DNA from: Boesenbergia rotunda
Taxonomy: Eukaryota > Streptophyta > Magnoliopsida > Zingiberales > Zingiberaceae
Direction of reading: 5' to 3'
DNA: 64,000 nucleotides
NCBI GenBank assembly: GCA_024364735.1
Contig: JAGFNQ010005258.1
Span: 719,965-783,964, forward strand
How positions within the stretch are numbered: position 1 is the first letter of the stretch; each line of letters opens with the position of its first letter. Position numbers and translations under genes: made by a program. Positions 45,470 to 57,821 of this stretch are shown piece by piece. Below the pieces are notes generated by a model. The model made no database searches and had not been told where the DNA came from. It saw only the letters and a list, made by a program, of their open reading frames with translations.

Positions 45470-47316
45470 TAGTTTATTGAAATAGTTATTTAAGTTTGAA
45501 CAAACGTAAACACGAGCATTTGATTCACTTAACACCCTAATTATCTAACCCATTATGTGATTTCGAAGAGAGAAACCTTGACACATTGGATAATTATCAG
45601 AAGAGATAAACACTTCTATGCTTGGCAAATTAAAAGGTTGAGTGTGATGATGGTTGTAGGGCAGTTTAGATGACACACCCTACTGGTGGGTGATCATTAC
45701 TCTCATCACCTTTGCACTTTGCCACTCTTTATCTCATCATCATTATCATCATCACCTTCAATCTCATCTCATCTGTGATCCACACACAACAAGGAATATC
45801 TCTTTCCATTGTGCTTGAAGTGATTCATTCATTAGTTTTATCATTTCAATTTACATGACAAGCCAAAGCTAAAGGAGGAGAAGACAAAAGGAAAAAGTAA
45901 CTTCAACTTAGGCTGATGGGGTTTTGTTTAAAGAGATGTACATGCACACTATAAAAGAATATACATACAAGGAATAAGGACAAGTGGCAAAAAAGGCATT
46001 TGTTGCCTCCAATGTCTCCGTCAATCCATCCCAAGGTCAATACGGAAAAATAAATCACATGAGTTACTAGCCCGGATGCTACGACTAGCGCGTGAGGAGG
46101 ACACAAGGAACTAAGGACAGGATGCATACAGTTGTGGGGTGATGATCATGATCATTTGTTGCATCTTCTTTTGTTAAGTGCGTATCACATCATAGTCCTA
46201 CTCATTTCCGTACTTCGGAAAGAAGATGATATATAGTAAGCACTTGTGACACTTACGATCAAGTACCTTGCATAACTTAAGTCTTTGTTCAAATATCAAA
46301 ACTTATTACAGTTATTGACCATCATCTCTTAAAATACAATGACCTTTAATTCAGTATTGGAACACTTTACATTCCAAGTCCTAGTAAATTTTAAGACGAG
46401 AATTTGTTTATAGGGATGAAGAAATGTCCCCAAGGTGTGTATAAATATTTTTGAATCCTTTTATGTAAAATTTTCACAATTAATTGGGAGTGCATAGTAG
46501 TACCTTAAAGGCAATCAACCATTTCTTCTTCATCGAAAATGAAAGAAAAAGTGATAATTTGCCTACAATTGCCAACCCTAACACCTTCGTACTACCACAA
46601 AGATTGAGATACCACATTGAATATACGATAACTTGTAGGAGAAAAAAAACACTTTCAAATAATGATAATGGAGGAGAACCGAAGACTTTCCATAAACTAC
46701 GATTCTATGAATCAAACGTAAATATTCCACGAGAAATAACTACAAATCAATTCTCTAATTGATTCTATTTGATGATACTAATGCAATAATAAAATTGTTG
46801 TTGTGTGACTTGACGAAAATAATCTCTTATAATATTGATAAATTTGCATATAATAAATGCATCTTTAGAATGCATGTTGACGGAAACTTCATGCATTATT
46901 TTTTTTTCTTCTATCAAGTGATACTTTGATCAATCGTCAATATCTATCTTCTAAGTAGGAGATTGATTTATGCATTTCTCAATAAATAAATAGTTGATGG
47001 AAAGAGATTTGTAACTTTTACAAGATTGTAACTTTTGATTATGGAATAATCAGATTTATAAAATATCAAATCGAAATTCGTTCAAAAATCTATATTAATT
47101 TATTATCGAGTGTAACTCATAATGGCCTAGTCTCATGCCCAAAAAACATTGTTTAATGTCTTTTCGAAGCTCCGAATAATTTTTATCCTTTTATTAAGAT
47201 TATTTTTATTTTTACATCGTTAGAATTTTGAAATTATTTAAACGTTAGGACATTATCTTGGAGTTAATATTATTCAATTAAATATAAAGACGAATTTTCC
47301 AGGATGATTTCATAGG
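45470..47316. other. Intergenic
   Basis: Nothing was recognised. A 92-codon ORF at 46484-46762 (+) has no visible domain or similarity. Confidence 0.45.
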
Positions 47317-47949
47317 GAGCGTTTGGTTTGCTCCATTTTTTATTTTCATTTTCTAACATCCATGCACTGTTATAGGGATTAACGTTATTTTATTATTGAC
47401 ATGCAGATAGAATAACAACTATTCTATAGGTTAATTTTGTCATAAATTTTTTTAGAAAAATATAAGGCTTCATTTGGTACGCTTGTTTTCCATTTTCATT
47501 TTCCATAAAAAATATAATTTTCCAGAAAACGTGTTTGGTTTGTATTTTCCAGACTTGATATATCATTTTCTGGAAAACTAGAGAATGAAATAAAGTCATT
47601 TTTTAGAAAATGAGAAAATATAGTTTTCCAGAAAATGAAAATAGAAAACGAAACAAACCAAACGCTCCCGTAATTTCTCATTTTCTAGAAAATGACTTTA
47701 TTTCATTCTCTAATTTTCCAAAAATGTTATATCTTTTTCTGGAAAACAAGTCTGGAAAATGTAAACCAAACACGTTTTCTGAAAAATTACATTTTCTATG
47801 GAAAATGAAAATGAAAAATAAGCATACCAAACGCAGCCTTATATTTTTCTAAAAAAAATTATGACAAAATTAACCTATAGAATAGTGTTATTTTATCTAG
47901 ACGTCAATAATAAAATAACGTTAATCCCTATAACAGTGCAGGATGTTAG
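47317..47949. mobile_element. Long foldback, MITE-like
   Basis: 'CTAACATCCATGCACTGTTA' (from about 47352) is the inverse of 'CAGTGCAGGATGTTAG' near 47935-47949, and pairing continues inward for most of 280 bp per arm. Two further inverted pairs lie inside: GGGAGCGTTTGGTTTG (47317) with CAAACCAAACGCTCCC (about 47653-47668), and GGCTTCATTTGGTACGC with GCATACCAAACGCAGCC. The arrangement suggests one foldback with nested or overlapping MITE ends. Confidence 0.75.
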
Positions 47950-48355
47950 AGTTGTAAGGTTGTAAACATAGTCTTATATTAAAATACATGGAAAGATCAT
48001 AAACCTATAAGAAAAAGATATCTTCATTAGTATAAGACCTTTTGGGTAGAGTCTAAGAGCAAAATCATGAGGACTTAGGTCTAAAGTGGACAATATTGGA
48101 CTAGACAACAGGCAAAGAAGTCCTAGTTGCGGCTAGACAATGAAGTATTAGTAGGTCGGGTGGACTGAAGGGCAGAAAGTCTTGGTGAGTCGAGGATCAG
48201 ACATCAAACGGAAAAGCTTTCCGCTTGAGGGGCCTGTGGTCCTTTATTTGAGGGGGGAATTATTGGCGTTGCAAGGTCAAAAACATAATCTCATATTAAA
48301 ATACATGAAAAAGATTACAAACTTATAAGAGAAAGATATCCTAACAAGGATATAT
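47950..48355 (+). repeat. Direct repeat pair, retroelement-like
   Basis: About 80 bp sharing 'CATATTAAAATACATG', 'ACTTATAAGAGAAAGATATC' and neighbouring sequence occur at 47952-48035 and 48265-48345, diverged. The interval has 'GGACTTAGGTC' typical of some LTR elements. The class is unresolved. Confidence 0.45.
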
Positions 48356-48359
48356 CAAT

Positions 48360-49200
48360 AGCTTGTCGGTAGCATTCACGAGGGTTATTTAAACAGATAA
48401 ACAAAAAGAACCATACACCACACAATCAGACTGCTTTTGAGAATACTAATTTAATTAGATTCAAACCACTGCAAGTGTTGGATTCTCTGCATCATTATCA
48501 AGCGCGCGCGCACATGCTTATCTCATGATTCTAACTTAACCACCACAATCAAAGCAGAGACACCATCCAAGATCTGTTCATCACTGCACAACAACATGCA
48601 GCAACAGTGTCTTGAAAATAAAAAAAGAATGAGTGAATCATTAATTGCCATCATCAGCTCGGAGTAATCCATCCATCCATCATCATGAAACAATCTGAGA
48701 ATGCTTAAAAATGGTGAGGATTCAGAGATTAGCATTTCTGAAAAAAAGTGTTTTCAGTGTCAAGTGTGTTCTTTGGGCTTTCAGGAAAAGTGGTGCAGAC
48801 ACAAGTACCAGCACGCTTCCCTCTCTTGACCGAGCAAGTTTTGGTCTATAGCAGCAATGATTAGTGCAAAAGATGAACTCTTCTTGTGTTCCTAACCCAA
48901 CTTAATTTTTTGGGAGGAAAGGGAAAGTAAAGGTGATGATAACCGACAAATAACAAGTGCTTTTCCTTGTGTAGATACTATCTCAATAGGAATTTATTTC
49001 TATCTTTTGTTGAATCTTTTGATAAACCAATGATTCTTTGATCTGATACAAAAATGTAGAATTCTTATGCTCCATATGAAATTTAATTTGGGGCCTCCTT
49101 ACTCGAAAAAGTCCTAAAATAATAGGAATATCCGGTAAAATCAAATTTTTGTTCAATTCAATCAACAAAGATTGTGCTTATGGAATGGAATCTATAGAAT
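48360..49200. other. Intergenic
   Basis: No gene was recognised. There is a (GC)n-like 'GCGCGCGCGC' at about 48503. Confidence 0.45.
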
Positions 49201-49900
49201 TTGGCTTTTTCGATATTATGTTGCGAGTGGGGGAGATGGGAGGGGTGGGGGCGCGATGAGTGGGGAGGCCTTGACGTTTCAAATGTCAGGAACCCTGGAA
49301 TCCTTCAATTCCGATCAGTTAGTCTCAGAGATGACTGAATCGAAAATGAGGCAAGGGATGCGAGAACTCGCGTGCACGTACCTGTAGTAGGGGGAGTGTC
49401 GAGCTTATATAATCGGGGGAGCTGACAAACCTCGCTCATACCGATGGGACAAGCGTGTGATGGCTGTCAGCTCGCAGGGAGCACAGGGGAACGGCGCGAC
49501 ATGACGCGGGGTGCTCTAGCAGTACGAGGGTATTGGATGCGCAGTACGAGGGTACTGGAGGCGCGGGTCAGCCGCGAGGAGATGTCAGAGGTAGTCAAGG
49601 CGTGAGGAACCCCGTTAACAGGGTCGTACCCTGGATGTAAGGATGTGAAGGGCATAAGAGCGAGACAGCCTGTACCCCGAGCGCCGACTGGTAGGTCCAT
49701 ATGCTGGGGACCGAGTCGGGTGAGGACCAGGGAGCGTGGGTCGCCACGCGTCCGCCTGGTAGGGGTAGAGAGAGAGGGAGCGCAGGGTACGCCCTGGGTC
49801 GGGAGTCATCCCGAGACAAATCTGCTGGTGGTGCGAGCCTAGTCATAATGGAGTGGGCCACATATTCGATGGTTAGGGGCCAGCTGCTGGATGGGATGGG
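49200..49900 (-). mobile_element. GC-rich LTR-like fragment
   Basis: Related to the block at 5228-7340: a TATATAAGCT site on minus near 49406-49415 followed by a GC-rich leader, and the shared 'GAGCGTGGGTCGCCACGCGTC'. It ends about 200 bp before the Aux/IAA start codon. Ends are not defined. Confidence 0.5.
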
Positions 49901-50103
49901 GGGGTGTCGGCTGCCTGTGCAGTGGGGCTTGTGTGGGCGGGATCATATATGTAGGGCCACATATAGGATTCCTCCTTCATGCTTGTGTGCGTCTACAATA
50001 TCCAACTTTGCCTCTCTCCCTCCTCTCTGTCCCAAGTCGATACATTCCTTTAGCACTTGTTCATATCTCTAGCTCTACTCAAAACATCGTAACGAGATCC
50101 ACC

Positions 50104-51470
50104 ATGAAGTCTAGTATCCAATTCAAACTTGATCATCCTCCCAGGCAAGAGGAGGGAAGCTTAAAATTTGAACTTCTCCCTTCTCGAGCCGATCTCTCAC
50201 CCGCAAACCATGGCCTCGAACTCAGCCTAGGCATCAGTACTAGTACTACTACTGCTGCGCTGCTGCTTCAAGCACAACTACAACCAGCAGCCAAGCTACT
50301 TGCAAGACATGGACGATCGCCCCGTTGCCTGAAACACTACTCCACAATGGATTCATTCATCCGTGGAGTCTCGCCGCTCGCCAACACAAGGCAGTCTTGG
50401 AGCAATTAGCCCACCGAAAGCACAACCGGACTACTAGTAGTTCTTCTCCACCTTCTTCCTTGTTGTCTTCCCTCTTACCAAGGTAAACTAGTAAGCTAAT
50501 GTTATCAACAGTAGGAATTTAGATTGTTGGAGCAATAGGCCACCACAAGAATAAGCATCTAATCATTGTCAACTTCTTCCTAGATATATTCCAATCAATA
50601 ATTCTTGAGATCATGCACGAAAATATTATGATTGTGTATTTTGCAAATTGTGTACATAATAGGGTTGATGGATCATCCTTGCTTCCGGTTGTCGGTTGGC
50701 CGCCGGTGAGAGCTCATCGAAAGAACAACTTAGACAGTGTAAGCCTGTCGAAGTTTGATCGTGAGATGAAAGAAAACAAAAGTGACTCGAAAAGACTGAA
50801 GTTGAAGGACATGAATGACGAGGCTCAATCAGTGTTTGTGAAAGTGAAGATGGAAGGACACAGTGTCGGTCGAAAGCTCAACCTTAAGGCTCACAATGGC
50901 TATCAATCGCTTTCGCGTGCCCTCAGCAAATTGTTCCACAACTTCCTCTCTGGTATATATGTGAGATTAATATTAATGCGATATATATATTACTCACTCA
51001 TAATTTGTAGCTGGGTTATGAAATGAGCACACGAAGTTTAAGTGCATACATACATAAACTGACTTATGTATATGTAGTGCAAGTAATCAAAAACATTTTT
51101 GTTTTCAGTTAATTATTCAAAAAAGTTAGAGGAGCAAAGTGAGGAGGATTTCAGTGATGACTTCATTCTTCTCTACGAGGATAATGAGGGGGATCAGATG
51201 CTTGTTGGTGATATCCCTTGGGAGTATGCATATGTTGAAATAGCTTAATCATTTTCAGATAACCTGAAGTAATGCATGCTAGAGTTTTGTTTTTGTTTTT
51301 TTTGTTTTGGCAGGTTGTTTATCACTTCAGTTAAAAGGCTTTTAATTGTTCAAAATCCAAACAAGGCTGTTCATGCAGGTGTATATCGAACTTTAAAGAT
51401 TGCAGTTACAAGAATGAATGGATGACTGTATATGTTAATTGTTGCAGGAGAGCCAAAAGAGCCTACTTGA
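50104..51470 (+). CDS. Aux/IAA-like auxin-response repressor, divergent
   Basis: Aux/IAA proteins repress ARF transcription factors and are degraded through TIR1/AFB in response to auxin. Exon 2 (50663-50952) has the domain II degron VVGWPPVRAHRKNN and domain III FVKVKMEGHSVGRKLNLKAH then YQSLSRALSKLF. Exon 3 (51109-51223) has YEDNEGDQMLVGDIPWE (domain IV). Exon 4 (51314-51378) has LFITSVKRLLIV. Exon 5 could end GEPKEPT-stop at 51470. All are in phase with GT-AG. Exon 1 from ATG 50104 (MKSSIQFKLDHPPRQEEG) contains LELSLGI, a weak EAR-like domain I, but runs into a TAG at 50407 before a good donor (50483). Splicing from a poor donor within it would be needed to reach exon 2 in frame. The degron is intact. 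Exon 1 structure, and thus functionality, is uncertain. Confidence 0.75.
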
Positions 51471-52035
51471 AGTTATTGTTGATGATCGAACTGATCTATA
51501 TGGAGTTTGCAAAGAGTTTTTGATGAAGACTGATGGTCGCAAATCAATTTGTATTGTTGGTTAATCAATGCTCAAAGTGATTTGCTGCTTGTTCAATTGT
51601 TTGATCGGATAAAATAAGTTAGAATGCATATACCTAAGTGTCTATCGTAGGCATCATTAGTACTACTAAGCATTAGAGAAGTTTCCAAGAATAGGGAGAA
51701 GCAGCAACGTTTGTCCTCCAATACACGTCGAAGTAAACTACATTTGTTCACAAACAAGTAGACAAAAGCACATAGCTGATACGAGTATATTTGGCATGTT
51801 ACAAGAGAGTCCAACTGCCCATTGTAAAAAAGATAGGCTACATGTCCAAGGCAATAGCTTTCATACTGAGTATTTAGCACAGTCAAAATGATCTACTATG
51901 AGCACTAGTTAACAAGGGAATAAGCTACAACCGCTTGGCACAGATGTAGAAAAGCTGAAATCATATCCCAGCGCAGATGTTGAAAAGTTTAAAATCATAC
52001 ATATGGCACCTAAGATTTAGCAGTACTATATAACT
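51471..52035. other. 3' flanks of the Aux/IAA-like and KH genes
   Basis: The two genes converge here. No separate gene was seen. An alternative frame stays open from 51448 to about 51565 on plus. Confidence 0.45.
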
Positions 52036-52038
52036 GCA

Positions 52039-53138
52039 TCAGTGATGAGCATATTGAGCAGTAGAATCGTACTGACCACCATACCCAGGTGGATTTGCTG
52101 GCTGCTGAGCGTAACCTGGCTGGCCGCTGGCATCAGGTGGAGCACCATAACCTGAAGCTGGGATGTTACTGCCGTAAGCTGCTTCTGCAGAACCACCATG
52201 ATACCCATAATTGGTATTACCTGAGGCAGGGTCGCTGTAACCTGGTTGGGGTGTGGGGTACTGTCCATAACCAGAAGGTTGTGATGCTGTTGGTTGAGGG
52301 TATCCTGGTGCCTGTCCATAAGCTGCCGATGTTGGCTGACCATACCCATCTACAGCACCAGATACAGGCCCATAAGTCTGATTGTAAGCAGGCACTGGTT
52401 GAGAAGCTGCATTGGATCCGTAAGGATATTGCTGAGGGACAGATCCATACGATGGCGCATGACCCTGATAAGTTGGATCTCCAAGTTGGTTTGCTCGTGG
52501 TGGCATACCATAAGTAGGTCCCTCCTGAGGTGCACCAAAAGCTTGCTTGCTATATGATGGTTGTTGGCTGTAACCAGACTGGGGAGCAATTCCTTGGCCA
52601 TAGACATTCGATTGAGATCCCATAGTCTGCTGGTTATAAAATTGCTGACCTGGGGCTTGAGTATCATATCGGGGGTCATTATATCCTTGACCATAGTTTT
52701 GTTGTGTAGGAGTTGGATGTCCATAGGGGCAGAATGCCCATAATTTGGAGGTTGAGACTGCCCATAGTTCATAGGTGCAGGAGATGGCCCAGACATCGGA
52801 TTGGCCATCGGGGTTTGTGTTCCTGAAGGAGGACCACCGTGGCCATAATAATCATATCCACCAGTTGGAGCATTATGAGCAGAGGCTGATGATCTCTGGT
52901 CCCAACCAGCATTATTGCTACAGCCACCTTGTGGAGCAAACTGCTGCGCGTAGCCACCATAAGGTTGAGGATACTGAACTGACTGTGGTGGTGGGTATGT
53001 ACCTCGTTGCTGGTAGTCGAGGCCTGCAGGTTGTGCTGGAGAATTTGCCCGAGCTCCCCAATGGGGCTGAGCATTTGAACCGCCATGACGATAACTTTGT
53101 TGGTTGTAACCTGATAGAATTGATGGTCTAGGTGCCTG
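52039..53138 (-). CDS. KH-domain (FUBP-like) protein, 3' terminal exon
   Basis: Minus-strand last exon of a far-upstream-element-binding-like RNA/DNA-binding protein. After an acceptor ending TGATGTCAG it encodes QAPRPSILSGYNQQSYRHGG and a long Tyr/Gly/Gln/Pro-rich low-complexity tail ending YGGQYDSTAQYAHH-stop. Such tails follow the KH domains in plant FUBP-like proteins. The KH exon ending ...IKEVMNQ (63903 onward) joins in phase 0. One lesion: near 52721-52730 the frame changes ('GHSAP' then YGHPTPTQQ needs one extra C in a CCCC run), so the exon is broken as given unless this is a sequencing error. The stop is at 52039. Confidence 0.8.
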
Positions 53139-53936
53139 CTGACATCATACTTAGTTAAGATATAAATATTTACAAAAAGCAAGGTCTAATCTCAATAACC
53201 ACCAATTTGTATCAGCATTAAAAAATTTCCTACTGAAAGTACTAACAATGTAGGCATTAGGACAATGAGTTTACAGACAGTATAGCGCAGATATAATTAA
53301 AGTGAATCAATCTTAAAGACTGTCAATATAATATAAGATGATGCAATAAGGTGCCGGGCATAATGGTCAAAGTAAAATTCTCAACATATTATAAATCAAC
53401 TGCAAATTCATGAATAAGCAGAGATTGATTAAACAAATATTTAATATAACAAATAAACAACTTCTGTGGACAGCATCATCCAGCATACTGAAGTTGGTAG
53501 AAAGTCTTTCAAAATGCATAGAATCAAATAAATACAAGCATCTAAGACAGTACAGCATAAGCAGCAAGCACTCTAAAATATCTATTTGTGGATACATTGG
53601 AGTTGGCCACAAAAATAAAACACAGATGTAGCTCAGGAAAAACATACTGCAACCAAAATAAAGCATCGAAACTAATTAATGTGATTTCTGTTGATGCTCA
53701 GTAAAAATTGAATCAATCAGTAAGATAGAGGCATAACTGACTGATTTTGGATCAAAATTACATATGAATGCCAAAATAAATCTGATAGAGGAAAAGTATG
53801 AATTGAGATAAAATAACTCCTCTCAACCCAAAGCATGAACACATGGAAGCTGTTGCAAGCTATGAATTACTTGAATTGTCACTAGAAGGATTGCTATTGT
53901 TGACAACATAAATGCTTGTGAGAAACTATAAGCTGA
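53139..53936 (-). other. Intron of the KH gene
   Basis: No exon was recognised. It is AT-rich. Confidence 0.5.
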
Positions 53937-54217
53937 AGAGCAATATGAGAAACAAGTTACTTCAAGGTAAAGTAGCTATCCTTTCTGCAGCAAACACCTA
54001 TTATCACTTCTTAGTAAACTATTGTTGAGTGTAGTAATGAGTTTTTTATGGTACTATACAGGATAGATAGGCACACATGAATTATAAATGAGCATAAGCA
54101 AACTAATACACCAAGACAATACCTTCGCCAAGTCATAATGTGGAGTAGAAAATACAGCTCCGAAAAAACTGCTAAAATGATTCAATAAATAGGTTAAACA
54201 ATGTTCCATGTAATTTG
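53937..54217. repeat. Duplicated intron segment, KH gene copy 1
   Basis: 281 bp, about 95% identical to 61985-62265 in the same orientation, starting AGAGCAATATGAGAAACAAG and ending TAATTTG. It abuts an LTR end at 54218. Confidence 0.92.
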
Positions 54218-54691
54218 TGTTGGATCTTGGATGGCTGGGGTGTGAATAGCCAGACACTGAAAACCTTGGCTTCTAAACTTTCTTTCTGCACCTAAGTTAG
54301 CAGCGGAAGAAAAACAGACAGAAAGAAAGCAATACAAAGAAAGAAAGACAAGTTCTAATAGAGTGATTTACAAGATTCAGGGATAATTTGCCCCTATTCC
54401 TTGGCGTGCCCGTGAGGAGGGTGATCCCTTGATCGTCGGCAGGTCAAGCCCCGGAAATACGGATAGTAAAGAACTCCATCTCGGTGGAGTAACCTCTCCA
54501 CAACAGTCTCAAGACAATATACGAATAAGCATAGAGACTCGACAAAGCTTACAGAGCGCGAGCACAGAAGGCACAAAGAAGAAAAAACTTCACAAAGCAC
54601 AACACAGCACAATCAACGCAAGAACCTTCACTCGGCTCTTGGTTCTCTTGTGTCTGCTTGCTGATCGACTCGCAAAGTTCTCAAGGTTAAC
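54218..54691 (-). mobile_element. Truncated SIRE-type LTR
   Basis: Inverse copy of 60810-61270, beginning exactly at the LTR terminus (TGTTGGATCTTGGATGGCT) and truncated at 54691. Confidence 0.88.
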
Positions 54692-54725
54692 TTTTCTTGA
54701 TTAGTTTGTGTTTTCCATTGTATAG

Positions 54726-55016
54726 GTAGGTATAATCATAAGCAAGGGCGGTGAGACTATTAAAAATCTACAACTAGATCTGGTGCTCGAATACAGGAAG
54801 TGACATTAAAATAAATCATTTCCCTTGAATTTTATAGTGGTTTAACACACTGATAATCACTTGTTTAGTTTGTTCCTATCTTATTACTTCTGCTGTTAGT
54901 TAATTCCACAACATCTACCAGAGGGTGATGCATCAAAGGAAAAAATTGTTCGTGTAACTGGGGACCAAAGACAAATTGAATCTGCCAAACAAATGATCAA
55001 GGAAGTAATGAATCAG
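54726..55016 (+). pseudogene. Inverted copy of two KH-domain exons
   Basis: Plus-strand fragment of the KH gene, opposite to the main gene. 54726-54796 encodes VGIIISKGGETIKNLQ and, after a 1-bp deletion, TRSGARIQ, which is the KH GxxG region. The donor reads CAG|GAAGTG instead of GT. 54900-55016 encodes LIPQHLPEGDASKEKIVRVT then GDQRQIESAKQMIKEVMNQ with donor CAG|GTCTGC. It is nearly identical to the exon at 63903-64000 on minus. The deletion and lost donor mark a pseudogene. Confidence 0.85.
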
Positions 55017-56827
55017 GTCTGCTATGCAGTGTTCTCCTTTTAGTTGATTTACGAGATTATTACATGCTAGTTACATTTCACTTGTGTTAAATCTGCCAAA
55101 GAAATGATCAAGTAATAAATCAAGTCTTCTTTGCAGTATTCTCTCCTCTATTAGTTGATTTGCTAGACTATTATACATTTCACTTGTATTTGGTGGGCTT
55201 CCCCTCTGAGTCGGGGATTGGTGTTGGTGGTTATTTGTTTTCTAAGTTATTTCTTATGTCCCAGAGCATATAATCATTTGATTTCAATTTGAATAGTTCT
55301 TGAGAACATTACATGAATTCTTACTTTATTATCTTGGGAATAATTGTTTGTCTGGACTTCTACGTCAGTAAGAAAATTCTAAATTGCTAGAATATACTAT
55401 AAGGAATTAACACTTCAGAACTGCAGTTAAATGAAACATATAATGGCCATCGAGCGCGTTAGAAAAATGTCTTAATCTTGCAAGTGTGCCCTTCAGGTCT
55501 GCTGAATTGAAGCTCAACCTCTTTTACCCTTGTGTTTTTTTGGTACTTTTATGTAATGAATATTTAGCCTGAGATCCATGCCGAGCCTTTTTCTTATAAT
55601 AGCCCAAGAGTATTATCTTTCCCTTGGTTGTTACCTTTTGTAAGTAAATGCTATTCTATTTGAACATCTCTACCTCTTTAGAACTACTTTTCTTTTTCAT
55701 GGAGATTGGAACGGTACTCTAATTGAGAAATTGAGAAATCAGAGTTTTTTGTCAACAAAGTCTTAACAGTTGCATAATCAATGTAAAGTCTGCTTGCTGC
55801 CAATTGCAATGGTTTAATTGTGCTGAAGATGCCAATTTGGAATTGGTTGGCTTTCATAATGCAGATTTCGCTATGCTTTTCAATTGAGGTCTACATTGCT
55901 CTCTTGGTGTAGAGAAAAAACTTCCATTTCTCACTGTCATCCACCGAAGAGAGATAAGTGGCTTTAATCTTTCCATTGAAGAAGCTTTATAGTTGGTAAG
56001 ATTGCTTGGTCTTGAGATTTAGTTTATATTGTAGAAGCATCATCGTAATGTTGGTGTTATTTAATACCATGGATGCTCCCACATTTACCATGTACAAAGA
56101 AACATGAAAGTCTTCCTAAGTTATTAGTCATAAGCGGTAGACATGGTGGTCAATATGCAGAATATAAATGTGTCCATTGCATGAAAAAGTTGTAGGATCT
56201 TGTACTCCTGGTCACATGAAACCCACATCTTACTCCTTGAACATCTATATTATCCAGTGGCCATATTCAGATGATATATTGGAATGTGCAATATGGGACA
56301 CTAATTCTATTTGACTATTTTTGTGCATTAGTTGGAGTTTATAGTTTTCTTCTTTTTTAATGATAAATCCTATGCCTATATAGTATGTCTTGCCATGTTT
56401 TAGTTGTTATCGGTTGAGATTATTGAGGCCTATGGTACATTTTCATTTTTCATATGCAAATATAGTTTTGATTGGAAGTCACACACAATGAGATCCTTTA
56501 GACACAGTCTTATTCTGTCATTTTGTCTCCGAAGACTCTAAACTAAAATTATGATCATTTTTACTTTTAATACTTGCTGCTCTAAAATCCTTTTGCGTAA
56601 TTGTTAAACTTTCAAAGTGTCTTGTGTATTCTACAAAATCTAATTATCTTTTCAATTTCTCAAATTCCATGGGTGAGTTTATATTTAATACAAAGTCAAT
56701 CTTGTTTAAGGAATTAAGCTATTGTTTGCATAATCTTCCAAGTTGTTGACTTCATAAACCAAGTCTGTTGGCCAGATAGAACTTGAAATTTTACTAGTCT
56801 GGATTGACAGAAGAAGACTTCAAATTA
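54919..56827. repeat. Inverted repeat, left arm
   Basis: Reverse-complementary to 62259-64000 (the window end), covering a KH exon and its downstream intron. Identity is high. The left arm has about 170 bp extra near 55120-55290. Confidence 0.92.
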
Positions 56828-56854
56828 CATCCATTTAATAGAGTTTGAGACCTC

Positions 56855-57113
56855 TATGTGCTGCAAATGCAAGCATCAACCGAATGGAATCCAATCGTGC
56901 CACGGGAGCATAAGTCTCATCGTAATCAAGGCCTTCAACTTGACTATAACCCTTGGCTACTAAGCGTGCCTTGTTTCTTACGATTTCTCCCCTATGGTTT
57001 AATTTGTTCTTGAAGACCCATTTAGTCCAATAATCGTGGTCTTCTTAGGTCTAGGAACTAAATCCCAAACTTGGCTTCTCTCAAATTGACCGCTCAACTC
57101 TGATTGTATTGGA
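56855..57113 (-). pseudogene. Copia reverse transcriptase fragment
   Basis: On minus, TKWVFKNKLNHRGEIVRNKA then RLVAKGYSQVEGLDYDETYA and PVARLDSIRLMLAFAA match the first RT block of Copia polymerase. An upstream part 'QFERSQVWDLVPRPK' is frameshifted. Only about 85 codons remain, opposite in orientation to the env-like ORF next to it. Confidence 0.88.
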
Positions 57114-57180
57114 GTGTGGAGGGGGTGTTTGAAACGAGTCTCTGAAACGCTTCAAAGTTTCAGAAATCTATCTGAAATCT

Positions 57181-57560
57181 GATCGGTTCTGATCTCACCC
57201 TGATCGGTCACCTTGACCGATCAGGTTGCTCCTGATCGGTCAGCAGACCGATCAGGATCATCTGGATCAAAATTCTGATCAAACGCCTGAACCACACCTG
57301 ATCGGTCCACTGACCGATCAGGCTGTTGCTGATTGGTCAGGCAGACCGATCAGGGCTGCTTCTGATCGGTCAGCAGACCAATCAGAGGTGTACGTATCGA
57401 AAAATTAAGGTCCTCCTCCTGATCGGTCCACCGACTGATCAAGGCTCCTCCTGATCGGTCTGCCGACCGATCAGATTGTTTCTGATCGATCAGGGAACAC
57501 CCTGATCGGTCCAAAAACCCATCAGACCGTTCAACCGTCCGATCCCCTCATTAAAATTGG
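57181..57560 (+). repeat. Array of CTGATCGGTC/GACCGATCAG palindromes
   Basis: About ten hairpin-capable units in which CTGATCGGTC is followed within 3-8 bases by GACCGATCAG, with some decayed copies. It lies just upstream of the leader of the env-like ORF. Confidence 0.88.
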
Positions 57561-57821
57561 TTGGTGATCGGTTCACCAACCTATTAAATCCCTCGTCCCC
57601 TTACTTCGTCAACCCTAGGCGCCGAACCTCCCTCTTCTTCCTACTCTTCCTGCGCAACCTTCCCAACCACAGATCAGCAACATCTGTGAGTGCTTCCTCT
57701 GAGTGAGTTCTCTGCGAGTTCTCTACGAGCTCTCTTTGGTTTCTCTTCTCTGCAACTCTCTCTTGCGCAAGTTCCAACGAGCAACTGGTGTGTTCTTCTG
57801 AAACCACCCAACCAACTTCAT

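Noticed and set aside
46484..46762. 92-codon ORF
   Set aside because: No recognisable domain, no splice context and AT-rich codon use; probably incidental.
48968..49220. Possible plastid-derived insertion (an ORF ending KIQQKIEINSY)
   Set aside because: The style is organelle-like, but I could not match it to any plastid gene; a search against plastid genomes would decide.
49891..50103. N-terminal extension of the Aux/IAA first-exon ORF to 49891
   Set aside because: The extra residues run through promoter-like and LTR-like sequence and are unlike any Aux/IAA N-terminus; the ATG at 50104 is preferred.
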